NCBI GenBank assembly: GCA_030698375.1
Contig: JAUYLL010000110.1
Span: 1 to 34,712, forward strand
From: Nocardioides sp.
GTDB lineage: Bacteria; Actinomycetota; Actinomycetes; Propionibacteriales; Nocardioidaceae
Reading direction: 5' to 3'
DNA length: 34,712 nucleotides
In this document: in pieces, positions 24,141 to 31,312 of the stretch
Numbering within the stretch: the stretch's first letter is position 1
Layout: every line of letters begins with the position of its first letter
Program-made: the position numbers and the translations under genes
The notes under the pieces: model-generated
Database searches by the model: none
Told to the model about the DNA's origin: nothing
The model's input: the letters and a program-made list of their open reading frames with translations, nothing else

Positions 24141-25856
24141 ATGAGCACCACCACGCCGGACCAGCCCACCCGCCCCGCGCGGCCTCGTGCCCGCCGCGGC
24201 GAGGGCCAGTGGGCCTTGGGCTACCGCGAGCCGCTGAACAAGAACGAGCAGTCCAAGAAGGACGACAACCCGCTCAACGTGCGGGACCGGATCCTGAACA
24301 TCTACTCGCGCCGCGGATTCGCCTCGATCGACCCCGCCGACCTGCGCGGCCGGTTCCGTTGGATGGGCCTCTACACGCAGCGGGCTCCCGGCTTCGACGG
24401 CGGCAAGACCGCGATGCTCGAGGAGGAGGAGCTCGACGACGAGTTCTTCATGATGCGGGTTCGCAGCGACGGCGCCCTGCTCCCCTCGCGCGCCGTGCGC
24501 GCCCTGGGCACCATCGGCCAGGACTTCGCCCGCGACACCGCCGACGTCACCGACCGGCAGAACATCCAGTACCACTGGATCCGCGTCGAGGACGTGCCCA
24601 CCATCTGGGAGCGCCTCGAGGAAGCCGGCCTCAGCACCCTCGAGGCCTGCGGCGACTCGCCCCGTCCCTTCCTCGGCTCGCCCGTCGCCGGGGTCGCCGC
24701 CGACGAGATCATCGACGGCACCCCCGCGCTCGACGAGATCTTCCGCCGCTACATCGGCGACCCCGCCTTCTCGAACCTGCCGCGCAAGTTCAAGACGGCG
24801 GTGACCGGCCACCCCAGCCACGACGTCTCCCCCGAGACGAACGACGTGTCCTTCGTCGGCACCCTCCACCCCGAGCACGGCCCCGGCTTCGACCTCTGGG
24901 TCGGTGGCGGCCTGTCGACCAACCCGATGCTCGCGCAGCGCCTCGGCGTCTGGATCCCCCTCGACGAGGTGGCCGACGCCTGGGCGGGCGTCGCCTCGGT
25001 CTTCCGCGACTACGGCTACCGGCGGCTTCGCTCGCGGGCGCGGCTGAAGTTCCTCGTCGCCGACTGGGGCGTGGAGAAGTTCCGCCAGGTGCTCGAGGAC
25101 GAGTACCTCGGCAAGAAGCTCACCGACTGCCCCTCGCCGCCCTCCCCGGAGGGCCACCGCGACCACGTCGGCGTCCACGACCAGAAGGACGGCAAGAAGT
25201 ACGTCGGCATCGCGCCGACCGCCGGTCGGGTCTCCGGCACGCTCCTGGTCCGACTCGCGGACCTGATGGATGCCCACGGTGTCGCCGGCGCCCGCCTCAC
25301 GCCGTACCAGAAGATCGTCCTCATCGGCGTGGAGCCGGACGTCCTCGACGCCCTGCTCGACGATCTCGACGCCATCGGCCTCTCCGCCCGCCCCTCGCAG
25401 TGGCGGCGCAACACGATGGCGTGCACCGGCATCGAGTTCTGCAAGCTGGCCATCGTCGACACCAAGGACCGCGCCCGGGACCTGGTCGCCGAGCTCGAGC
25501 GCCGCTTCCCCGGCCTCGACACCCCTATCAGCGTCAACGTCAACGGCTGCCCGAACGCCTGCGCCCGCACCCAGGTCGCCGACATCGGTCTCAAGGGCCA
25601 GTTGGTGACCGTCGACGGCGAGCAGGTCGAGGGCTTCCAGGTCCACCTCGGCGGTGCCACCGGTCTGCACGCCAACTTCGGCCGCAAGCTGCGGGCCCAC
25701 AAGGTCACCAGCGCCGGCCTCGACGACTACGTCACCGCGGTGGTCGACGGTTACCTCGACCAGCGCACCGAGGGCGAGAGCTTCGCCGCCTGGGTGGCCC
25801 GCGCCGACGAGGCCGTCCTGCGCGGCGACCCCGTCCCGGTCGGGGCCCTGGCATGA
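24141..25856 (+). CDS. sirA: Ferredoxin-dependent assimilatory sulfite reductase (NirA/SirA type)
   Basis: 571-residue siroheme/[4Fe-4S] enzyme reducing sulfite to sulfide with six electrons from ferredoxin. The cluster ligands are TMACTGIEFCKLA (Cys428, Cys434) and NVNGCPNACAR (Cys470, Cys474), i.e. C-x5-C and C-x3-C. Tyr78 (GLYTQR) and Cys170 (EACGDSPR) are 92 residues apart, exactly the spacing of the Tyr69-Cys161 cross-link in mycobacterial NirA, which favours sulfite over nitrite as substrate. The duplicated ferredoxin-like halves are both present. AAGGAA stands about 8 nt before the ATG. It overlaps the next gene by 4 nt and is preceded by the leader peptide, so cysteine-dependent control is likely. 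Confidence 0.95.
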   Translation: MSTTTPDQPTRPARPRARRGEGQWALGYREPLNKNEQSKKDDNPLNVRDRILNIYSRRGFASIDPADLRGRFRWMGLYTQRAPGFDGGKTAMLEEEELDDEFFMMRVRSDGALLPSRAVRALGTIGQDFARDTADVTDRQNIQYHWIRVEDVPTIWERLEEAGLSTLEACGDSPRPFLGSPVAGVAADEIIDGTPALDEIFRRYIGDPAFSNLPRKFKTAVTGHPSHDVSPETNDVSFVGTLHPEHGPGFDLWVGGGLSTNPMLAQRLGVWIPLDEVADAWAGVASVFRDYGYRRLRSRARLKFLVADWGVEKFRQVLEDEYLGKKLTDCPSPPSPEGHRDHVGVHDQKDGKKYVGIAPTAGRVSGTLLVRLADLMDAHGVAGARLTPYQKIVLIGVEPDVLDALLDDLDAIGLSARPSQWRRNTMACTGIEFCKLAIVDTKDRARDLVAELERRFPGLDTPISVNVNGCPNACARTQVADIGLKGQLVTVDGEQVEGFQVHLGGATGLHANFGRKLRAHKVTSAGLDDYVTAVVDGYLDQRTEGESFAAWVARADEAVLRGDPVPVGALA

Positions 25857-26050
25857 GCCGCGCAGGAGCCGTCTTCCACTGCCCGTTCTGCGGTGACGAG
25901 AACCTCTGGCCGCACGAGCCCGAGGTCGCCGAGGGAGCGCCCGCCCCGCGCGGGGCAGCATGGGAGTGCCGCTCCTGCCAGCGCGCGTTCACCGTGTCGT
26001 TCCTCGGCCAGCTGCGGCGCGCCGCACCCGCCGGGGGTGAGGGCTCGTGA
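25853..26050 (+). CDS. Zinc-ribbon mini-protein in the sulfite/APS reductase operon
   Basis: 65 residues, ATGA overlap with the sulfite reductase upstream and GTGA overlap with cysH downstream. Two C-x2-C knuckles, FHCPFCGDENLWPHE and AAWECRSCQRAFTV, form a rubredoxin-like zinc ribbon; the linker is Pro/Ala-rich and the tail is basic (GQLRRAAP). I recall a comparable small gene between the sulfite reductase and cysH genes of Streptomyces. No function is known to me. The tight overlap with both reductases suggests a partner or assembly factor. A redox-active role (rubredoxin-like iron site) is possible but not shown. Confidence 0.85.
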   Translation: MSRAGAVFHCPFCGDENLWPHEPEVAEGAPAPRGAAWECRSCQRAFTVSFLGQLRRAAPAGGEGS

Positions 26051-26793
26051 CCGCCCCCACCACCCTCGCTGCCCGGGACCGCCGCGGCAGCGAGACCGCC
26101 GGCCGCAGCGAGGACGAGCTGCGCGACATCGTGTCCCACGTCGGCGCCGAGCTGGAGCTGGCGCCCGCGGAGGTCATCCTCGAGTGGGCCATCGCCACGT
26201 TCGGCGAGCGGTTCTGCATCACCTCCTCGATGGGTGATGCCGTGCTGGCCCACCTCGCGCAGAAGATCGCCCCCGGGGTCGACGTGGTCTTCCTCGACAC
26301 CGGCTACCACTTCGTGGAGACGATCGGCACCCGCGACGCCGTCGAGGCGACGATGGACGTCAACCTCGTCACGGTGACCGCGCTGCAGACCGTGGAGGAG
26401 CAGGACGCGACGTACGGCAAGGACCTCTTCACCCGTGACCCCGACCTCTGCTGCGCGCTGCGCAAGGTGGCCCCGCTCAACGACGCGCTCAAGGGCTACG
26501 ACGCCTGGGCCACCGGTCTGCGGCGCGCGGAGACCCAGAACCGCGTGATCGCGCCGGTGATCGGCTGGGACCCGAAGAAGAGCAAGGTCAAGGTCTCCCC
26601 GATCGCCCGGTGGAGCGACGCCCAGGTCGAGCAGTACGTCGCCGACAACGGCGTGCTCGTCAACCCGCTCGTCTACGACGGCTACCCCTCGATCGGCTGC
26701 TGGCCGTGCACCGCCCGGGTCGCTCCCGGCGAGGACCCGCGCAGCGGGCGCTGGGCGGGCCAGAACAAGACCGAGTGCGGGATCCACCAGTGA
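26047..26793 (+). CDS. cysH: Adenylyl-sulfate (APS) reductase, [4Fe-4S] type
   Basis: 248-residue cytosolic enzyme reducing APS (or PAPS) to sulfite with thioredoxin. Cys135-Cys136 (DLCCALRK) and Cys218-x2-Cys221 (GCWPCTAR) are the [4Fe-4S] ligands that mark the APS-using bacterial/plant type; the catalytic Cys244 lies in ECGIH at the C-terminus. TSSMGDAV is the PP-loop-like nucleotide site and FLDTGYHF the conserved core. The GTG start overlaps the zinc-ribbon gene stop by 4 nt. Its product is the substrate of the sulfite reductase upstream. ATP sulfurylase genes (cysDN) are not in this window. Confidence 0.95.
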   Translation: MTAPTTLAARDRRGSETAGRSEDELRDIVSHVGAELELAPAEVILEWAIATFGERFCITSSMGDAVLAHLAQKIAPGVDVVFLDTGYHFVETIGTRDAVEATMDVNLVTVTALQTVEEQDATYGKDLFTRDPDLCCALRKVAPLNDALKGYDAWATGLRRAETQNRVIAPVIGWDPKKSKVKVSPIARWSDAQVEQYVADNGVLVNPLVYDGYPSIGCWPCTARVAPGEDPRSGRWAGQNKTECGIHQ

Positions 26794-26821
26794 CCCCCAC
26801 CGCGTGCCGTACCGGCGCCCC

Positions 26822-26848
26822 GCAGCACCTGCAGCACCTGCAGCACCC
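26822..26848 (+). repeat. Three 9-bp tandem repeats (GCAGCACCT)
   Basis: GCAGCACCT occurs twice exactly, and a third copy ends in C, running directly into the second copy of the 16-bp inverted repeat. It lies in the 154-nt gap between cysH and the chelatase gene and does not keep a convincing coding frame. Confidence 0.7.
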
Positions 26849-26862
26849 GACAGCGTCGTCGG
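26847..26862 (+). repeat. 16-bp inverted repeat, copy 2 (before the chelatase gene)
   Basis: Identical to 24066-24081 over all 16 positions. It lies 85 nt before the ATG of the chelatase gene. Confidence 0.7.
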
Positions 26863-26872
26863 TCCCTCTAGC

Positions 26873-26888
26873 GCGCCCCGCGGGGCGC
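26873..26888 (+). terminator. GC palindrome between cysH and the chelatase gene
   Basis: GCGCCCC-GC-GGGGCGC, a perfect 16-bp palindrome. It may be an internal attenuating hairpin that lowers expression of the chelatase relative to the reductases. Confidence 0.4.
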
Positions 26889-26947
26889 AACCCCCTGGGC
26901 TCGTCGGCACCCGCCGGCGCTGCCCGCCTCGAAGGGAGGCCCTGACC

Positions 26948-27691
26948 ATGACCGCTCCCGCCCTGGTGGCCCTCGCCCACGGCAGCCGCGACCCCCGGTC
27001 CGCTGCCACGATCCAGGCCCTCGTCGACGAGGTCCGCACGATGCGCCCCGACCTGCGCATCGAGGCTGCGTTCCTCGAGCTCTCCAAGCCGACGTTCGGC
27101 AAGGTCGTCGACAAGCTCGTGCGTGCCGGGTACGACGAGATCGTCGTCGTCCCGCTGCTGCTCAGCGACGCCTACCACGCACAGGTCGACGTCCCCCGCG
27201 CCATTGCGGAGGCCATGGAGCGGCACGCCGGACTGAAGGTCCGCGCGACCCACATCCTCGGGCTGGAGAACGTCTTCCTCGAGGTGCTCGATGAGCGCCT
27301 CCGCTCGACGCTGCGTGCGGCGCGGGTCCGCGAGCTCGACGCGTTGGTGCTCGCCGCTGCCGGGTCTTCGGACTCCATGGCCAACCAGGCCGTGGCCCGT
27401 CTCGCCCGCGTGTGGGGCACCCACCACCGGCTGCCCGTGGTGGCTGCCTTCGCCTCCAGCTCGCCGCCCGCCACGGGCGAGGCCGTGCGCCAGTTCCGCG
27501 CCGAGGGACGCCGACACATCGCGGTCGGCTCGCTCTTCCTCGCCCCCGGCTTCCTGCCCGACCGGGCCGCGGAGCTCGCGCTCGAGGCCGGGGCGGTCGC
27601 GGTCTCCGACCCGCTCGGCGCCCACCCCGAGGTCGCCCGCACCATCCTGGCCCGGTACGCCGTCGGCGCCGTCGAGCTCGTCCCGGTCTGA
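26948..27691 (+). CDS. Sirohydrochlorin chelatase (CbiX/SirB family)
   Basis: 247-residue two-domain chelatase. LVALAHGSRDPRS (His11) and LSDAYHAQVDVP (His77) supply the metal-site histidines of the N-terminal half; the C-terminal half (VVAAFASSSPPATGEAV, SLFLAPGFLPDR) lacks equivalent His, as is usual. It inserts Fe2+ (or Co2+) into sirohydrochlorin. Placement behind sulfite reductase points to Fe2+ insertion for its siroheme. GGGAGG lies about 11 nt before the ATG. It is separated from cysH by a 154-nt gap holding repeats, so it may have partly independent control. Confidence 0.9.
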   Translation: MTAPALVALAHGSRDPRSAATIQALVDEVRTMRPDLRIEAAFLELSKPTFGKVVDKLVRAGYDEIVVVPLLLSDAYHAQVDVPRAIAEAMERHAGLKVRATHILGLENVFLEVLDERLRSTLRAARVRELDALVLAAAGSSDSMANQAVARLARVWGTHHRLPVVAAFASSSPPATGEAVRQFRAEGRRHIAVGSLFLAPGFLPDRAAELALEAGAVAVSDPLGAHPEVARTILARYAVGAVELVPV

Positions 27692-27725
27692 CCGGGGCAG
27701 GTTCGCGGACCACCTCGCAGGGGAA

Positions 27726-27731
27726 TAGGTT
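27726..27731 (+). promoter_or_regulatory. -10 element of lpdA
   Basis: TAGGTT lies 6 nt before the GTG at 27738. GGAG also occurs in those 6 nt but is too close for a standard ribosome binding site, so a leaderless start is more likely. Confidence 0.5.
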
Positions 27732-27737
27732 GGAGTC

Positions 27738-29147
27738 GTGAGCGAGCAGAGCAAGCACTTCGACATCGTCGTCCTCGGTGCCGGACCCGGTGGGTACGTC
27801 GCCGCCATCCGCGCCTCCCAGCTCGGCAAGTCCGTAGCGGTCGTGGAGGACATGTACTGGGGCGGGGTGTGCCTGAACGTCGGCTGCATCCCCTCCAAGG
27901 CGCTCTTGCGCAACGCGGAGCTGGCACACCTCCTGACCCACGAGAAGGACAAGTTCGGGATCACCGGTGACGCCTCGATGGACTTCGGGCCCACCCACGC
28001 CCGCAGCCGGAAGGTCTCCGACGCCATCGTCAAGGGCGTCCACTTCCTCATGAAGAAGAACAAGATCACCGAGGTGGATGGCTGGGGCACGATCACCAGC
28101 CCGACCTCGGTGGAGGTCAAGGACTCCGACGGCGGGACCTCCACGGTCACCTGCGACACCCTCATCATCGCCACCGGGGCCACCACCCGGCTGGTCCCCG
28201 GCACCGAGCTCTCCGAGCGCGTGGTCACCTACGAGGAGCAGATCCTCACCGACGAGCTGCCCGCCTCCGTGATCATCGCCGGCTCGGGTGCCATCGGGGT
28301 CGAGTTCGCCTACGTGATGAAGAACTTCGGCGTCGACGTGACCATCGTGGAGTTCCTCGACCGGATGGTCCCCACTGAGGACGCCGAGGTCTCCAAGGAG
28401 CTGCTCAAGCAGTACAAGAAGCTCGGGATCGACGTGCGCCTCAAGACCAAGGTCGAGTCGATCGACGACTCCGGCGACAAGGTCAAGGTCACCGTCTCCC
28501 CCGCCGACGGCGGCGACTCCGAGGTCATCGAGACCGACAAGGTGCTCCAGGCGATCGGGTTCGCCCCGCGCGTGGAGGGCTTCGGCCTCGAGAACATCGG
28601 CGTCGAGCTCACCGACAGGGGCGCCATCGCCATCGACGCCCGCGGCCGCACGAACGTCGAGAACGTCTACGCGATCGGCGACTGCACCGGCAAGCTGATG
28701 CTGGCCCACACCGCCGAGGCGATGGGCGTCGTCGCCGCCGAGACGATCGCGGGTGCGGAGACGATGGAGATCGACTTCGACATGATCCCGCGGGCGACGT
28801 ACTGCCAGCCGCAGGTCGCCTCCTTCGGCTACACCGAGCAGCAGGCGAAGGACAAGGGATACGACGTCAAGACCTCGAAGTTCCCCTTCACCGCCAACGG
28901 CAAGGCGAAGGGCCTCGGCGACGAGGTCGGCTTCGTGAAGGTCGTCGCGGACGCGAAGTACAACGAGATCCTCGGCGCGCACATGATCGGGCCCGACGTC
29001 ACCGAGCTCCTCCCCGCGCTCACGCTCGCGCAGCGCTGGGACCTCACCGCCGACGAGGTGGCGCGCAACGTGTTCGCGCACCCCACGCTGTCGGAGGCCG
29101 TGAAGGAGGCCGTCGAGGGCATCGCCGGCCACATGATCAACCTCTGA
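27738..29147 (+). CDS. lpdA: Dihydrolipoyl dehydrogenase
   Basis: 469-residue FAD flavoprotein, the E3 component of 2-oxo acid dehydrogenase complexes. [13 protein letters not shown] is the FAD loop, [15 protein letters not shown] holds the redox disulfide (Cys45, Cys50), [13 protein letters not shown] is the NAD loop, and [16 protein letters not shown] the second FAD motif. The dimer-interface base lies in [10 protein letters not shown]. It stands alone, with E1/E2 genes not in the window, as is common for Lpd in actinobacteria. Confidence 0.96.
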   Translation: MSEQSKHFDIVVLGAGPGGYVAAIRASQLGKSVAVVEDMYWGGVCLNVGCIPSKALLRNAELAHLLTHEKDKFGITGDASMDFGPTHARSRKVSDAIVKGVHFLMKKNKITEVDGWGTITSPTSVEVKDSDGGTSTVTCDTLIIATGATTRLVPGTELSERVVTYEEQILTDELPASVIIAGSGAIGVEFAYVMKNFGVDVTIVEFLDRMVPTEDAEVSKELLKQYKKLGIDVRLKTKVESIDDSGDKVKVTVSPADGGDSEVIETDKVLQAIGFAPRVEGFGLENIGVELTDRGAIAIDARGRTNVENVYAIGDCTGKLMLAHTAEAMGVVAAETIAGAETMEIDFDMIPRATYCQPQVASFGYTEQQAKDKGYDVKTSKFPFTANGKAKGLGDEVGFVKVVADAKYNEILGAHMIGPDVTELLPALTLAQRWDLTADEVARNVFAHPTLSEAVKEAVEGIAGHMINL

Positions 29148-29158
29148 CCCGGCGTCGG

Positions 29159-29554
29159 TCAGCGCACCAGCCGATCCAGCAGGTGCTCGAGCTGGCGTGC
29201 GGGGTCGGTGGTCAGCCCGCCGTGTACCGGACCCGGTTGCAGGATCGTGCTGCGCGGCGCCTTGACGAACCCGAAGCGGGCCCCGCGGTCGGCGCGGCCC
29301 GCCGCGCCGGCGGCATGGTCCCCCCGGCAGACCGCGCGCACGGCGGCCAACGAGGACTCCAGGCGGTCCAGGTCGACCCCGCCCGCGAACGCCTCGACCC
29401 GCGCGCGGTCGACGTGCGCGAGCGCGTCCAGGTAGTCCGCCGCCTGGCAGTAGAGCGCCACACCGACGTTGAGGAACTCCTCGCGGTCGACCCGCGGCAC
29501 GCACCGGAGCACGACATACTGGTAGGGCAGCAGCCGCTCGGAACCGAGGCTCAC
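29159..29554 (-). CDS. DUF3037 protein paired with a HipA-like kinase
   Basis: 131 residues: LPYQYVVLRCVPRVDREEFLN and VGVALYCQAADYLDA are the hallmark of DUF3037. GTGA overlap with the kinase upstream and a strong GGAGGTGT ribosome binding site show tight coupling. The family is repeatedly found beside HipA-like kinases, but its role is not established. Its convergent neighbour is lpdA, 11 nt away. Confidence 0.88.
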   Translation of the reverse strand: MSLGSERLLPYQYVVLRCVPRVDREEFLNVGVALYCQAADYLDALAHVDRARVEAFAGGVDLDRLESSLAAVRAVCRGDHAAGAAGRADRGARFGFVKAPRSTILQPGPVHGGLTTDPARQLEHLLDRLVR

Positions 29555-30330
29555 CGGACACCTCCTGCGGGGACCCAGGCGCCCGGGCCGTCGAGTCGGG
29601 CTCGCAGGAAGGCGACGTACGCCGCCCGCTGCTCGCCGGGGTCGTCGCCGAGCCACACGTCCGGCACCCGCTCCACCACCGCGGTCAGCGTGGCGTCGGT
29701 GAGCACGTCCCGGCCGTGCCGATCGGCGGCGGTCATCAGGTCGGCCCGCTCGGCGTACGCCGCCAGCACGTGGTCGCCGAGGTCGTAGGGCTGGGCCGCG
29801 AACCGCTCCGGCGAGCCGATCCCGCCACCCCAGGAGTGGTGGAAGTACAGGCAGGCACCGTGGTCGATCGCCCAGAGGTCGCCGTGCCAGATCAGGAGAT
29901 TCGGGTTGCGCCAGGAGCGGTCCACGTTGGCCACCAGTGCGTCGAGCCACAGCACGCGTGCCGCGACCACCGGGTCGGGCTCGCAGGCGGCGTCGAACCC
30001 GAACGAGCCGGGCAGGAAGTCGGAGCCGAGGTTCGCCCCGAGGCTGGCGCGCAGCAGGTCCTGGACCTCCTCGTCGGCCTCGTAGCGCGCGATGTCGGCG
30101 TCGAGTTCGATCCGCACCAGGTCGGGCGTGGGGATGCCGAGCGCCGCGGCCAGCCCGGCCACCACGACCTCCGCGACGAGCACCCGGGGACCCTGTCCGG
30201 CGCCGTGGAACTTGCACACGTAGGTGCCGAGGTCGTCGGCCTCGACGATCCCCGGCAGCGACCCGCCCTCGCGGAGGGGGGCGACGTACCGCGTGGCGTG
30301 CACGGTGCGCAGCGGGGTCGAGACGCTCAT
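29551..30330 (-). CDS. HipA-family Ser/Thr kinase-like protein (short form)
   Basis: 259 residues, much shorter than HipA toxins (about 440) and without the N-terminal HipA_N domain. Kinase-like features are present: YVCKFHG (Lys40, ATP-binding), LVAEVVV (Glu), VANVDRSWRNPNLL (Asp137 catalytic loop, Asn for metal) and WAIDHGACL (Asp156, DFG-like). There is no HipB-type DNA-binding antitoxin gene next to it; instead it overlaps a DUF3037 gene by 4 nt. The start has no SD; TAGGGT (30338-30343, minus) stands 7 nt upstream. Likely substrates are unknown. Active-site residues appear intact, so catalytic function is plausible. Confidence 0.85.
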   Translation of the reverse strand: MSVSTPLRTVHATRYVAPLREGGSLPGIVEADDLGTYVCKFHGAGQGPRVLVAEVVVAGLAAALGIPTPDLVRIELDADIARYEADEEVQDLLRASLGANLGSDFLPGSFGFDAACEPDPVVAARVLWLDALVANVDRSWRNPNLLIWHGDLWAIDHGACLYFHHSWGGGIGSPERFAAQPYDLGDHVLAAYAERADLMTAADRHGRDVLTDATLTAVVERVPDVWLGDDPGEQRAAYVAFLRARLDGPGAWVPAGGVR

Positions 30331-30337
30331 GGGCGGC

Positions 30338-30343
30338 ACCCTA
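30338..30343 (-). promoter_or_regulatory. -10 element of the HipA-like operon
   Basis: TAGGGT-N7-ATG on the minus strand, consistent with a leaderless mRNA. Confidence 0.45.
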
Positions 30344-30377
30344 CGACGCGTGCACGGTCGCCGCGGTGACGACTGGC

Positions 30378-31265
30378 TCAGTCTTCGGCGAGCAGCCGCT
30401 GACGCATCGCCTCGACGTCGACGCTCGCGGTCGGCCACTCCAGGTCGAGCCCCTCGAGGGTGGCCTGCAGCAGTCGGGCGACGGCGAGGTTGCGGTACCA
30501 CTTCCGGTCGGCGGGGACGACGTACCACGGGGCCGCGCCGCTGCAGCGCCTCAGCACCGCTGCGTAGGCGGCGTCGTAGTCCGCCCACCGGTCCCGGTCG
30601 TCGAGGTCGCCGTCGTCGAGCTTCCAGTGCTTGGCGGGGTTGTCCAGCCGGGCCAGGAGCCGCTCACGCTGCTCCTCCGGCGAGATGCGCAGCATGATCT
30701 TGAGCAGGGTGGTGCCGCCCTCGACGAGCCGGTGCTCGAACTCCTCGATCGCGGCGTGCCGACGGTCGACCTCGGCCCCGGAGACGAGCCCACGGACCCG
30801 GGCGGCCAGCACGTCCTCGTAGTGGGAGCGGTCGAAGAACCCGATCCGGCCCGCTGGCGGGAGCGCCTGCTCGATGCGCCAGAGGAAGTCGTGCCGCTGC
30901 TCCTCTGCGGTGGGCCGGCCGAAGGCCCGCACGACGATGCCCTGCGGGTCGAGCAGTCCGCCGACGGCCCGCACGGTGCCGCCCTTGCCGGAGGTGTCGG
31001 TGCCCTGGAGGATCACGAGCACCCGCCGTCCGTCCCCCGAGCGGCCGGCGGCGAAGAGCCGCTCCTGGAGGTCGGCTAGGGGGTCGGCCAGGGCCGCCAA
31101 CGCCTTGGCTCCCGCTGCCTTGTCCCCGTCGAACCCGGGCGTCTGCGACGGGTGGTACACGTCGAGGTCCGCCGTTCCGGGCGCTCGACGCAAGAGGTCC
31201 GGCAGGTCCGCGAGCGTCCCGCTGCCCGCGAGATCGGTCCCCGGTTCTACGTCCTTGGTGGTCAT
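30378..31265 (-). CDS. ppk2: Polyphosphate kinase 2 family protein
   Basis: 295-residue P-loop kinase using polyphosphate to phosphorylate nucleotides. Walker A is LQGTDTSGKGGT (87-98), Walker B is GFFDRSHYEDVL (Asp145-Arg146), and the lid segment is ISPEEQRERLLAR. WYVVPADRKWYRNLAVARLL is the conserved C-terminal motif. Whether it phosphorylates NMP or NDP cannot be told from sequence. It has no SD; TAGGGT (31272-31277, minus) is 6 nt before the ATG. It is divergent from ligC across 47 bp. Confidence 0.92.
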   Translation of the reverse strand: MTTKDVEPGTDLAGSGTLADLPDLLRRAPGTADLDVYHPSQTPGFDGDKAAGAKALAALADPLADLQERLFAAGRSGDGRRVLVILQGTDTSGKGGTVRAVGGLLDPQGIVVRAFGRPTAEEQRHDFLWRIEQALPPAGRIGFFDRSHYEDVLAARVRGLVSGAEVDRRHAAIEEFEHRLVEGGTTLLKIMLRISPEEQRERLLARLDNPAKHWKLDDGDLDDRDRWADYDAAYAAVLRRCSGAAPWYVVPADRKWYRNLAVARLLQATLEGLDLEWPTASVDVEAMRQRLLAED

Positions 31266-31271
31266 GGAGCG

Positions 31272-31277
31272 ACCCTA
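31272..31277 (-). promoter_or_regulatory. -10 element of ppk2
   Basis: TAGGGT-N6-ATG on the minus strand. Its expected -35 position (about 31295-31300) coincides with the -10 of the divergent ligC. Confidence 0.5.
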
Positions 31278-31299
31278 GGGGTGGTGGCTCCCCGCGGCG

Positions 31300-31305
31300 T
31301 ACGCT
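31300..31305 (+). promoter_or_regulatory. -10 element of ligC
   Basis: TACGCT-N7-ATG on the plus strand. Its expected -35 position (about 31277-31282) coincides with the -10 of ppk2. Confidence 0.5.
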
Positions 31306-31312
31306 CCCGCCC

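Noticed and set aside
26804-26950. Second leader peptide before the chelatase gene
   Set aside because: The frame has no RRHVDL motif and is a translation of the GCAGCACCT repeats; no conserved Cys end.
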